A stretch of DNA of 64,000 bases, from positions 53,087 to 117,086 of the forward strand of contig CANBWP010000004.1 of NCBI GenBank assembly GCA_947373185.1, given 5' to 3'. This document shows positions 33,394 to 42,028 of this stretch, piece by piece (position 1 is the stretch's first letter; each line of letters begins with the position of its first letter). The DNA is from Comamonadaceae bacterium. Its GTDB lineage: Bacteria > Pseudomonadota > Gammaproteobacteria > Burkholderiales > Burkholderiaceae_C. A program made the translations under genes and the position numbers. Below the pieces are notes generated by a model. The model made no database searches. It was given only the letters and a program-made list of their open reading frames with translations, and was not told where the DNA came from.

Positions 33394-34848
33394 TCAAAAA
33401 TCCAAACGCGCATGATGACGCGCAATTTGCTGGCGTACTTGACTTGGCGCAGTACCGCCCAAAGTATGGCGTGCATTCAAGGATCCCACCAAGCTGAGGC
33501 ACTCAAATACATCGGCTTGAATGGCAGGGTTGAACTGTTGCAAGGTGGCCAAGGGCAATTCGCTCAAGTCTAAATTCTGAGTTTGTGCAGTCTTCACGGC
33601 ATGTGCCACCACTTCGTGGGCATCACGGAAGGGCAGCCCCTTTTTGACCAAGTAGTCTGCCAAATCGGTGGCAGTGGCATAGCCCTTTTTGGTCGCGGCT
33701 TCCATGGCCTGAGCGTTGACCGTGATACCACCTTCTTTTTGATTTGTCTGTGGGTTGTATTGTCCGCCGATCATTTCGCTGAAAATGCGCAGGGTGTCTT
33801 TGAGGGTGTCGACAGTGTCAAACAAAGGTTCTTTGTCTTCTTGGTTGTCTTTGTTGTAGGCCAAGGGTTGGCCTTTCATGAGGGTGATCAGGCCCATCAG
33901 GTGACCCACCACGCGGCCCGTTTTGCCCCGTGCCAGTTCGGGCACGTCGGGGTTTTTCTTTTGCGGCATGATGGAGCTGCCGGTCGTAAAGCGGTCGGCA
34001 ATTTTGACGAAGCTGAAATTTTGGCTCATCCACAAAATGAGCTCTTCACTCAAACGGCTGATGTGCACCATGCACAAAGATGCTGCTGCGGTGAATTCAA
34101 TCGCAAAGTCACGATCGCTCACGCCATCCAAACTGTTTTGACTGACGCAGGCATTGCCGTCTACGTCCACCATGCCCAGGCTCTTGGCCACGCGTTCCCG
34201 GTCCAGCGGATAAGTGGTGCCGGCCAATGCAGCGGACCCCAAGGGCAAGCGGTTGGTGCGGCGGCGCACATCGGCCATGCGCTCGGCATCGCGGGCAAAC
34301 ATTTCGACATACGCCAACAAATGATGCGCAAAGCTCACGGGCTGTGCTACTTGCAAATGGGTGAAGCCAGGCAAGATCACATCGACATGGCGCTCGGCCA
34401 CTTCAATCAATGATTTTTGCAAGTCATTCAAGAGACCACTGATGAGGTCGATTTCACCGACCAACCACAAGCGCACATCGGTGGCCACCTGGTCATTTCG
34501 GCTTCTGCCAGTGTGCAGACGCTTGCCTGCATCGCCAACGATTTGCGTCAGACGAGCTTCGATGTTGAGGTGAACGTCTTCCAGGTCCAGTTGCCACTCG
34601 AACTGGCCTTCCGCGATTTCTGTTGTGATTTGCGCCATGCCGCGCTGAATGTCGGCAAAGTCCTGGGCGCTGATGATCTTTTGTGCCGCCAGCATCTCTG
34701 CATGCGCCAGGCTGCCCTCAATGTCCGATGGCCAAAGTCGCTTGTCAAAGAAGACGCTGGAGGTGTAGCGCTTCACCAGGTCACTCATGGGTTCGGAAAA
34801 CAAGGCTGACCAGGCCTGGGACTTTTGATCGAGTTGGTTTTTAGACAT
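33394..34848 (-). CDS. argH: Argininosuccinate lyase
   Basis: A 484-residue fumarase/aspartase superfamily enzyme. [24 protein letters not shown] is the signature loop with the catalytic serine; [17 protein letters not shown] near 120 and [15 protein letters not shown] are also typical. It splits argininosuccinate to arginine and fumarate. Slightly longer than E. coli ArgH (457) at the N-terminus. It is next to ppc, an arrangement common in Burkholderiales. Confidence 0.97.
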   Translation of the reverse strand: MSKNQLDQKSQAWSALFSEPMSDLVKRYTSSVFFDKRLWPSDIEGSLAHAEMLAAQKIISAQDFADIQRGMAQITTEIAEGQFEWQLDLEDVHLNIEARLTQIVGDAGKRLHTGRSRNDQVATDVRLWLVGEIDLISGLLNDLQKSLIEVAERHVDVILPGFTHLQVAQPVSFAHHLLAYVEMFARDAERMADVRRRTNRLPLGSAALAGTTYPLDRERVAKSLGMVDVDGNACVSQNSLDGVSDRDFAIEFTAAASLCMVHISRLSEELILWMSQNFSFVKIADRFTTGSSIMPQKKNPDVPELARGKTGRVVGHLMGLITLMKGQPLAYNKDNQEDKEPLFDTVDTLKDTLRIFSEMIGGQYNPQTNQKEGGITVNAQAMEAATKKGYATATDLADYLVKKGLPFRDAHEVVAHAVKTAQTQNLDLSELPLATLQQFNPAIQADVFECLSLVGSLNARHTLGGTAPSQVRQQIARHHARLDF

Positions 34849-34936
34849 GAGCAGATTTTATCGGTTTGCAAGGCCGAGATGACCCGCCCATGCCCCCTTT
34901 CGGCGGCCAATGACGTCAAAAGTGTACGCTTTGCGT

Positions 34937-37759
34937 TTAGCCCGTGTTTCTCAAACCGGCAGAAATGCCGTTGATGGACAGGTGAATGCCGCGTTGCACC
35001 CGCTCGTCTGCCTTGCCTGCCCGGTAGCGCCGAATCAATTCGACTTGCAAGTGGTGCAGTGGGTCGATGTAGGGGAAACGGTGCCTGATGGAGCGGGCCA
35101 ATGCCGGGTTGTTGGCCAGGCGGTGTTTGTCGCCTGTGATGAGCGCCAGCATGTCGGCGGTGCGATGCCATTCCGCCTCAATGGCTGTGAAGACTTTCTT
35201 GCGCAATTTGGCATCTGCCACCAATTCGCTGTAGCGCGAGGCCAAGGCCAGATCGCTTTTGGCCAAGACCATGTCCATGTTGGACAGCAGGGTTTTGAAA
35301 AAAGGCCATTGTTTGACCATCTTTTGCAGCAAGGCCAGTGCAGCCTTGCGCTCCTTCTCGCTGGGGCGATCGAGGAAGCCTTCGACGGCAGCGCCAAAGC
35401 CATACCAGCCGGGCAAGGTGAGGCGGCATTGGCCCCAGCTGAAACCCCAAGGAATGGCCCGTAAATCTTCAATCCGCTGGTTGGCCTTGCGGGATGCTGG
35501 TCGGGAGCCAATGTTCAACTCAGCGATTTCTCGAATGGGCGTGGCACTGAAAAAGTAGTCGTTGAACCCAGGTGTTTCATAGACCAAATGCCGGTAGGCG
35601 TCCATGCTGGCCTGCGACAGTTGGGCCGCAGTTTCCAGGAAACTACGAGGTGCGGTCTTGGTGGGCTGCAGCAATGTGGCCTCTAGGGTGGCGGCCACCA
35701 AAGTTTCTAGGTTCCGCCTGCCGATTTCGGGGTTGGCATATTTGGAGCCAATCACCTCGCCTTGTTCTGTCAGTCGAATTTGCCCGCGCACCGTGCCGGG
35801 TGGCTGCGCCAAGATGGCTTGATAGCTGGGGCCGCCGCCCCGACCGACCGTGCCGCCCCGACCATGGAACATGCGCAATTGAATGTTGTGGCTGTTGGCC
35901 AGGCGGTCAAAGTCGGCCACGAGTGCCACCTCCGCGCGGTACAACTCCCAATTGCTGGTGAAAATGCCGCCATCTTTGTTGCTGTCGGAGTAGCCCAACA
36001 TGATGTCTTGCTCTGCGCCTGAGCGTTGCACCAAATCGGCCATGCCCGGCAGCGCATAAAACTCGCGCATGATGCCGGCTGAGTTTCGCAAGTCTTCGAT
36101 GGTTTCAAACAAGGGCACCACGATCAGATCGACCACCGCTTTGGCATCCAAGGTGCCGCGCATCAAGCCCACCTCTTTTTGCAAGAGCAACACTTCCAGC
36201 AAATCACTCACGGTTTCGGTGTGGCTGATGATGTAGTGTCGAATGGCTTCGGCGCCATAGGCGGCACGTGCCTTGAAGGCCGCGTCGAAAATCGCTAATT
36301 CGGCTTGCGTGTGGCTTGAATAGTCAGAGCCAGGAATGCGCAAAGCTCGGGCATCGTTTAGCAAGCGCATCAAGACATCCCGCTTTGCACGCTCTTCCAG
36401 GCCTGCGTAATGTGGCTCAATCCGTGCAGCGGCCAACAGTTCCGAGACCACCTTTTCGTGTTGGTCTGAACTTTGACGCAAGTCCACCGTCGCCAGATGA
36501 AAGCCAAACACCTCTACGGCGCGAATGAGAGGATGCAGGCGTTGCGCCGCCAAATCTTGGGCATGGTGGCTTTTCAACGAGGCCTCAATGGTTCGAAGAT
36601 CGGCCAGAAATGTGGTGGCGTTGGGGTAGGGGTTTTGAGGTTCTACAGCATGTCGTGCGGCATCACCACCTGTTAAGCATTTGAGGGTGGCCGCAAGGCG
36701 TGCATACATGCCTGTAAGCGCGCGACGATAAGGCTCGTCCACGCGATGCGCATTGGTGTCGGGCGAGCATTCTGCCAAAGCTTTCATGGCGGGCGGGAAG
36801 TCCACCAACATGGCCGACAATGACAACTCGCTGCCCAAAAAGTGAACTTCGGTGAGGTAGTGACGCAAGGCCACTTCGGCTTGACGTGTGAGGGCCTGAT
36901 TCAAAGTCTGGGCATTGACGTTGGGATTGCCGTCGCGATCGCCGCCAATCCACTGACCCATGCGCAGGAAGGGCGCAAGCGCTTGATGTCCCAAGGCCTC
37001 TTCCAGTGATGCATAAATTTTGGGAATTTCGCGAAGAAACGTTGACTCGTAATAGCTCAGTGAATTTTCAATTTCATCGGCCACTGTGAGCTTGGAAAAA
37101 CGCAGCAATCGCGTTTGCCACAGCTGCATCACGCGAGCTCGCATACGCTGTTCGTTGGCAGCCAATTCACGCGGTGTCAGGGCATCTTTGGCGGCATTGA
37201 CCACGGCTGCACGCGCTTTGATTTCGTCGCGCTCATTGAGCAAATTGGCGATGTCTCGCTCCGCGCCCAAAATGCTCTGTCGCTGAACTTCGGTGGGGTG
37301 TGCGGTCAGCACGGGGGACACAAACGAGTTGGCCAAAGTTTGAGAAATCACTTTGGGTGTGATGCCCGCCCAGCGCAAGCGTTGCAATGCCACTTCAATG
37401 CTGCCTTCTTGCGTATCTCCCACGCGCTCGTGAATGGCACGTCGGCGGATGTGGTGGCGGTCCTCGGCCAAATTGGCCAAATGACTGAAGTAGGTGAAGC
37501 CTCGAATCACACTCACTGCGTGGTCACCCGGCAAACTTTTCAGGAGCTTTTTCAGGGCTTTGTCAGCCGCATGATCGGCATCGCGTCGAAATGCGACCGA
37601 GAGTTTGCGAATTTTTTCAATCAATTCATAAATCTCAGCGCCTTCTTGCTCGCGAATGACATCGCCCAGAATTCGACCCAACAAGCGAATGTCATCGACC
37701 AAGGGGCGCTCGTTGTCGCGTGAATTGCGTTGCAGCGGGGGAATAGTTGCATTAGACAT
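34937..37759 (-). CDS. ppc: Phosphoenolpyruvate carboxylase
   Basis: A 940-residue enzyme. [13 protein letters not shown] near residue 155 holds the catalytic histidine, and [20 protein letters not shown] near 600 binds phosphoenolpyruvate. The C-terminus ends in RNTG, the conserved carboxy-terminal form needed for activity and allosteric binding. It replenishes oxaloacetate. It starts 86 bases from the divergent hemC start. Confidence 0.97.
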   Translation of the reverse strand: MSNATIPPLQRNSRDNERPLVDDIRLLGRILGDVIREQEGAEIYELIEKIRKLSVAFRRDADHAADKALKKLLKSLPGDHAVSVIRGFTYFSHLANLAEDRHHIRRRAIHERVGDTQEGSIEVALQRLRWAGITPKVISQTLANSFVSPVLTAHPTEVQRQSILGAERDIANLLNERDEIKARAAVVNAAKDALTPRELAANEQRMRARVMQLWQTRLLRFSKLTVADEIENSLSYYESTFLREIPKIYASLEEALGHQALAPFLRMGQWIGGDRDGNPNVNAQTLNQALTRQAEVALRHYLTEVHFLGSELSLSAMLVDFPPAMKALAECSPDTNAHRVDEPYRRALTGMYARLAATLKCLTGGDAARHAVEPQNPYPNATTFLADLRTIEASLKSHHAQDLAAQRLHPLIRAVEVFGFHLATVDLRQSSDQHEKVVSELLAAARIEPHYAGLEERAKRDVLMRLLNDARALRIPGSDYSSHTQAELAIFDAAFKARAAYGAEAIRHYIISHTETVSDLLEVLLLQKEVGLMRGTLDAKAVVDLIVVPLFETIEDLRNSAGIMREFYALPGMADLVQRSGAEQDIMLGYSDSNKDGGIFTSNWELYRAEVALVADFDRLANSHNIQLRMFHGRGGTVGRGGGPSYQAILAQPPGTVRGQIRLTEQGEVIGSKYANPEIGRRNLETLVAATLEATLLQPTKTAPRSFLETAAQLSQASMDAYRHLVYETPGFNDYFFSATPIREIAELNIGSRPASRKANQRIEDLRAIPWGFSWGQCRLTLPGWYGFGAAVEGFLDRPSEKERKAALALLQKMVKQWPFFKTLLSNMDMVLAKSDLALASRYSELVADAKLRKKVFTAIEAEWHRTADMLALITGDKHRLANNPALARSIRHRFPYIDPLHHLQVELIRRYRAGKADERVQRGIHLSINGISAGLRNTG

Positions 37760-37844
37760 GAGGTAACTCAGTATTTGAAAGCTGGGCGGTTCCTTGGCAT
37801 GCTAGCATTTGTGCAGCTTGAAAAATTACCAAAAGGTTACTGGT

Positions 37845-38774
37845 TTGAACCCTTCTACCCCCTCTTCATCGCAGCATCCCATCGTGATTGCCACGCGCGA
37901 AAGCCGTCTGGCCATGTGGCAGGCCGAGCATGTCCAAGCCATTTTGCAAAGTCGGGGACATACCGTTCAGCTCTTGGGCATGACCACACAGGGAGATCAA
38001 ATTCTCGATCGCAGTCTGAGCAAAGTCGGTGGCAAAGGCCTCTTTGTGAAGGAGCTGGAGGTCGCACTCTCGGAGGGTCGTGCAGACATTGCCGTGCACT
38101 CGCTCAAAGATGTGCCCATGGACATGCCGGAAGGTTTTGATTTGGCGTGTGTGATGGAACGTGAAGATCCGCGCGATGCTTGGGTTTCTGCGCAATACCC
38201 CACCTTGATGGATTTGCCTCAAGGGGCTGTGGTGGGTACTTCCAGTTTGCGCCGAACTGTTTTGCTCAGAGCGCTTCGGCCCGATTTAAAGATTGAACCC
38301 TTGCGCGGCAACCTGGACACCCGTTTGCGCAAACTCGATGATGGCCAATATGCCGGCATCATTTTGGCGGCAGCAGGCTTGAAACGTTTGAATTTGTCTG
38401 ATCGCATTCGGCACATCTTCGAAACCGATCAAATGTTGCCAGCTGCAGGTCAAGGTGCTTTGGGCATTGAAATTTGCTCGGGTCGTCAGGATTTGGTCGA
38501 TGCCTTGAAACCCTTGGTTCACAACACCTCTTGGCTGGCTGTGGCTGCTGAACGTGCGGTCAGTCGGTCTATGGGGGGCAGCTGTTCTATGCCCTTGGCG
38601 GCGCATGCCACTTTGGCCGGCGATGTACTGAGCTTGCGTGCTGCTTGGGGAGATCCTGAAGGCGCCGCAACTTTGGTCACCGCGCAGGTCACGGCGTCGG
38701 TCAACAGTCTGCAAGAGGCCGAGGTGCTCGGTCAACAGGTGGCTGAAGACCTTCGCCGCGGTGGCGCTCACTGA
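37845..38774 (+). CDS. hemC: Porphobilinogen deaminase (hydroxymethylbilane synthase)
   Basis: A 309-residue enzyme. [15 protein letters not shown] starts the fold, [14 protein letters not shown] and the arginine-rich [18 protein letters not shown] bind the pyrrole chain, and [12 protein letters not shown] carries the cofactor cysteine. TTG 37845 is preferred because AAAGG lies eight bases upstream; a further TTG at 37809 is possible. It begins the hemC-hemD-hemX-hemY cluster for haem synthesis. Confidence 0.95.
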   Translation: MNPSTPSSSQHPIVIATRESRLAMWQAEHVQAILQSRGHTVQLLGMTTQGDQILDRSLSKVGGKGLFVKELEVALSEGRADIAVHSLKDVPMDMPEGFDLACVMEREDPRDAWVSAQYPTLMDLPQGAVVGTSSLRRTVLLRALRPDLKIEPLRGNLDTRLRKLDDGQYAGIILAAAGLKRLNLSDRIRHIFETDQMLPAAGQGALGIEICSGRQDLVDALKPLVHNTSWLAVAAERAVSRSMGGSCSMPLAAHATLAGDVLSLRAAWGDPEGAATLVTAQVTASVNSLQEAEVLGQQVAEDLRRGGAH

Positions 38775-38793
38775 TTGTGAAGCTGGGCCCAGC

Positions 38794-39576
38794 ATGACAC
38801 AGGTCCTTGTGACGCGCCCATTGCAGGACGCTGCGACTTGGATCTTGGCACTCAAACACGCAGGGCTGGAGGCTGTTGAGTTTCCGCTGTTGCAGGTCAA
38901 TGCGACGCTCACTTCCAAAGAGGCACCGGCTGTGCTTCAACGCCTTCAGCAAAGTCAGGCGGTGATGTTTGTCAGCGCCAATGCCGTACGGTTTTTGGCG
39001 GAGGCTTTGAAGCATCAGGCAGGCTGGGTCGAACATTTCACATCACAGGCCAGGGTCTGGTGCACCGGACCGGGCACGGCTGCTGCGCTTTTGAAAGTTG
39101 GAATTCCAGCATCGCAAATTGACCAACCTGCTGTCACAGCTGCGCAGTTGGACTCGGAGGCTTTATGGGCCCAGGTTCAAAAGCAAGCGACGCTGGGTTT
39201 TCAGGTGCTTTTCATTCGGGGAACCGATGAGACGGGGGCCATTGCAGGCCGAGATTGGTTGGTTCAGCAGCTAGAGCACAAGGGCGCCTCTGCGCAGGCC
39301 ATTGCCGCCTATCAGCGGGTGCCCACACCCTTAACAGCCTTGCTTCAAGCCCAAGTTCAACAGCATGTGGCACGCGGCGCGGTTTGGCTGTTCAGCAGTT
39401 CTGCTTGCCTGCAGTCCTTGGTTGATCAGTGTCATGGACAAGACTGGTCAACCGCCAAAGCGGTGGTGACGCACCCCCGAATAGCGGCTTTGGCGCAACA
39501 ACTGGGTTGGCCACGCCCCTCAATTGCAGCGCCCGGCCTCGATTCCATGCTGGCCTCGATAAAATCATTGGCATGA
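38794..39576 (+). CDS. hemD: Uroporphyrinogen-III synthase
   Basis: A 260-residue protein with low family conservation but the expected two-domain pattern: VLVTRPLQDAATW at the start, FVSANAVRFLAEAL near 50, and VWLFSSSACLQSL in the second half. Position between hemC and hemX makes the call firm. ATG 38794 is chosen; the open frame extends back into hemC. The stop overlaps the hemX ATG (ATGA). Confidence 0.9.
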   Translation: MTQVLVTRPLQDAATWILALKHAGLEAVEFPLLQVNATLTSKEAPAVLQRLQQSQAVMFVSANAVRFLAEALKHQAGWVEHFTSQARVWCTGPGTAAALLKVGIPASQIDQPAVTAAQLDSEALWAQVQKQATLGFQVLFIRGTDETGAIAGRDWLVQQLEHKGASAQAIAAYQRVPTPLTALLQAQVQQHVARGAVWLFSSSACLQSLVDQCHGQDWSTAKAVVTHPRIAALAQQLGWPRPSIAAPGLDSMLASIKSLA

Positions 39577-40634
39577 GCTCAGACACCCACACCGCCGCAA
39601 CGTCCAACGACTCCGCCAAGCCGCCAGCGATTTCACCCCATCTGTCAACCAAGCGTCCGCTGTCGTTTTGGTTGCCCTTGGGCTTGGCGGTTGTGGCCGT
39701 TGTGTTCAGTGCCTTGTTATGGGAGAAATTGTCTCGCATTCAAGGCCAGCTGGCGCGACAAAGTGCAGATGCGGGGCAGCAAAGCCTCGAAGCCAAAGCT
39801 TGGGCCAAACAAGCACAAGACAGTGTGAAAGACAGCGCCTCGCGCATGGCCTTGGTTGAATCTCGCTTGGGCGAAGCCGCATTGCAACGCTCGCAATTGG
39901 AAGAGTTGATCCAGTCGCTGTCGCGTTCTCGCGATGAAAACTTGGTCTTGGACATTGAGTCCTCTTTGCGATTGGCGCAACAACAAGCGCAGCTGACCAG
40001 CAGCTTAGAGCCCTTGTTGGCGGCACTCAAGACTTCTCAGTCGCGCCTCCACAGAGCGTCCAATCCCCGGTTGATCACCGTTCAACGCGCCATTGAGCGT
40101 GATTTGGACTTGGTCAAGTCGGCGCAAATCTCGGACCTGCCAGGCATGCTGTTGGTTCTGGATGAAATGGTGGCCCTGGCCGATGAACTGCCCCTGGCCA
40201 ACGAGTTCAGCCGTCTCACAACGACGCCGGCCAAATCGCTGGAGGTGCCGACCAGCCCCGTGCCAAACCCTGCGTGGTGGCAGTGGCTGCTTGAGCGGAT
40301 CATGGTTGAAGCACGCGGTTTGTTGCGCGTTAGCCGGATTGACAGCCCAGAGGCTGCTTTGCTGGCGCCGGAGCAAGGGTTTTTCTTGCGTGAAAATTTA
40401 AAACTCAAGCTGCTCAACGCGCGCTTGGGATTGCTGGCGCGACAAAATGATGCCGCAAGAACGGATCTGCAAGCGGTCGCAGTGTCCCTCAAAAAGTACT
40501 TTGATCCCAGCGCCAAGAAAACACAACAAGCGGTGTTGTTGTTGGAAAGAGCGCAGAGCTTGAGCAAAGGCAATCCCATACCTCGATTGGATGGCTCATT
40601 GGCAGCGCTGGCCACAGCATCCGCAGGAAAGTAA
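39573..40634 (+). CDS. hemX: HemX-family membrane protein
   Basis: A 353-residue protein with a short cytoplasmic N-terminus, one helix (LSFWLPLGLAVVAVVFSALLW near 30-50) and a long periplasmic coiled coil rich in Gln and Ser (about 55-125). It lacks a methyltransferase domain despite the common name. It is coupled to hemD by a four-base overlap and precedes hemY. Function is thought to be in tetrapyrrole enzyme organisation but is not proven. Confidence 0.88.
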   Translation: MSSDTHTAATSNDSAKPPAISPHLSTKRPLSFWLPLGLAVVAVVFSALLWEKLSRIQGQLARQSADAGQQSLEAKAWAKQAQDSVKDSASRMALVESRLGEAALQRSQLEELIQSLSRSRDENLVLDIESSLRLAQQQAQLTSSLEPLLAALKTSQSRLHRASNPRLITVQRAIERDLDLVKSAQISDLPGMLLVLDEMVALADELPLANEFSRLTTTPAKSLEVPTSPVPNPAWWQWLLERIMVEARGLLRVSRIDSPEAALLAPEQGFFLRENLKLKLLNARLGLLARQNDAARTDLQAVAVSLKKYFDPSAKKTQQAVLLLERAQSLSKGNPIPRLDGSLAALATASAGK

Positions 40635-40640
40635 TCACCC

Positions 40641-41927
40641 ATGCGTGCTGCTCTTTGGTTAATGAGTTTGTTTGCTGTGGCGGTGGCCTCAGCGCTCTTG
40701 GCATCTAACAATGTAGGAACAGTGTCTATTTTTTGGACACCTTATCGCTTCGATGTCTCCTTGAATTTGGTCGTCTTTGGTTTGGTCATCATCTTATTGA
40801 CCTTGCACTGGGCACAAAGGGCTTTGACCGCCATGTTTGAACTGCCCAAACAAGCGAAGCGTTGGCGCATGCTTCAAAAAGAACGTGCTGCCCATGTTGC
40901 GTTGTTGGATGGCATGGCGCAGTTCATGGAAGGTCGGTTTTTGCGGGCGCGCAAATCGGCTGAAGCTGTGTTGGTCCGAGAAAAATCATTGGCGGATTCA
41001 GGCGAGGTCATGGAACATGCAGGTGCGCTGCGCGCGGTGGCACACATCTTGGCGGCTGAATCGGCGCATGCACTTCAAGACAAGGCCAGCCGTCAATTGC
41101 ACTTAGAGCGTGCACTGCAAGAGCCTGCCAGTGGCAATGCCAGTTTGCACCAATCGTTGGTGGAAGGCAGCATGCTGCGTGCAGCACGTTGGTCTTTGGA
41201 CGATCGTGATGCTGCTGAAAGTTTGTTGTGGTTGGACCGTCTGCCACAAGGCGTATCTCGACGAACCTTGGCCATGCGTTTGCGCTTGAAGGCTGCCCGT
41301 TTGGCGGGTGAGCCATCACAAGCTTTAGACACGGCACTGCTCTTGATCAAGCATCGTGCCTTTACGTCTGAGGCCTCGGCCAGCATGGTCCGCAGTTTGG
41401 TGTTTGAGTTGATTGCCAAGACCCATGAATTGGGTCAAATGCAAAGGCTGTGGGCTCGCTTGGGTGACGCACAGCGTCAATCACCTGACTTGGCCATTCA
41501 AGCGGCGCAGCATTGGCTGTCCTTGAAAGGTGATCCCCTGGTGGCCCGTGCATGGCTCAAACCCATTTGGCACAGATTGCTGAAAGAATCCAATCAATTT
41601 TCCAAATCTCAAGAATTGAAATTGATCCAATGTTTAGACAGCAGTTTTTCGGGCCTAGACAGCCAGGATGAAAAAGACTGGTTGCTTGCGATTGAGTCAG
41701 CCCAAAGAGCTAACCCCAGAAGTGCACTGCTGCAATTTTTGGCAGGACGTTTGTGTCAGAAACGTCAACTCTGGGGTAAGGCGCAAGTTCTACTCACGCA
41801 GGCGGCGCCTGTCCTGCAAGATGCCATTGTCAGGCGCCAAGCCTGGCGTGCATTGGCTGAGCTGGCCGAGCAAAGAGAAGACTTACCGGCAGCTTTACAA
41901 GCACTGAAGAAAGCATCGATGGATTGA
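40641..41927 (+). CDS. hemY: HemY-family porphyrin-associated TPR protein
   Basis: A 428-residue inner-membrane protein. Two N-terminal helices (LWLMSLFAVAVASALLA and LNLVVFGLVIILLTLHW) are followed by HemY_N and tetratricopeptide-like helices. It starts six bases after hemX and ends the operon at a strong terminator. Its role in late haem steps is poorly defined. It is not the HemY protoporphyrinogen oxidase of Bacillus. Confidence 0.9.
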   Translation: MRAALWLMSLFAVAVASALLASNNVGTVSIFWTPYRFDVSLNLVVFGLVIILLTLHWAQRALTAMFELPKQAKRWRMLQKERAAHVALLDGMAQFMEGRFLRARKSAEAVLVREKSLADSGEVMEHAGALRAVAHILAAESAHALQDKASRQLHLERALQEPASGNASLHQSLVEGSMLRAARWSLDDRDAAESLLWLDRLPQGVSRRTLAMRLRLKAARLAGEPSQALDTALLLIKHRAFTSEASASMVRSLVFELIAKTHELGQMQRLWARLGDAQRQSPDLAIQAAQHWLSLKGDPLVARAWLKPIWHRLLKESNQFSKSQELKLIQCLDSSFSGLDSQDEKDWLLAIESAQRANPRSALLQFLAGRLCQKRQLWGKAQVLLTQAAPVLQDAIVRRQAWRALAELAEQREDLPAALQALKKASMD

Positions 41928-41958
41928 AAAAAGGGACCTGAAAATCAGGTCCCTTTTT
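41928..41958. terminator. Strong bidirectional terminator after hemY and rne
   Basis: AAAAAGGGACCTGA and TCAGGTCCCTTTTT are perfect 14-base arms with loop AAA, right after the hemY stop. The A- and T-runs let it stop transcription from both strands; the rne stop lies about 70 bases away. Confidence 0.92.
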
Positions 41959-42028
41959 AAGAGGTCTGAGTCAGTCCTTGGAACTGACTGCAATTGACGC
42001 AAGTCCATGGGACTTGCTCCGAGCTGCT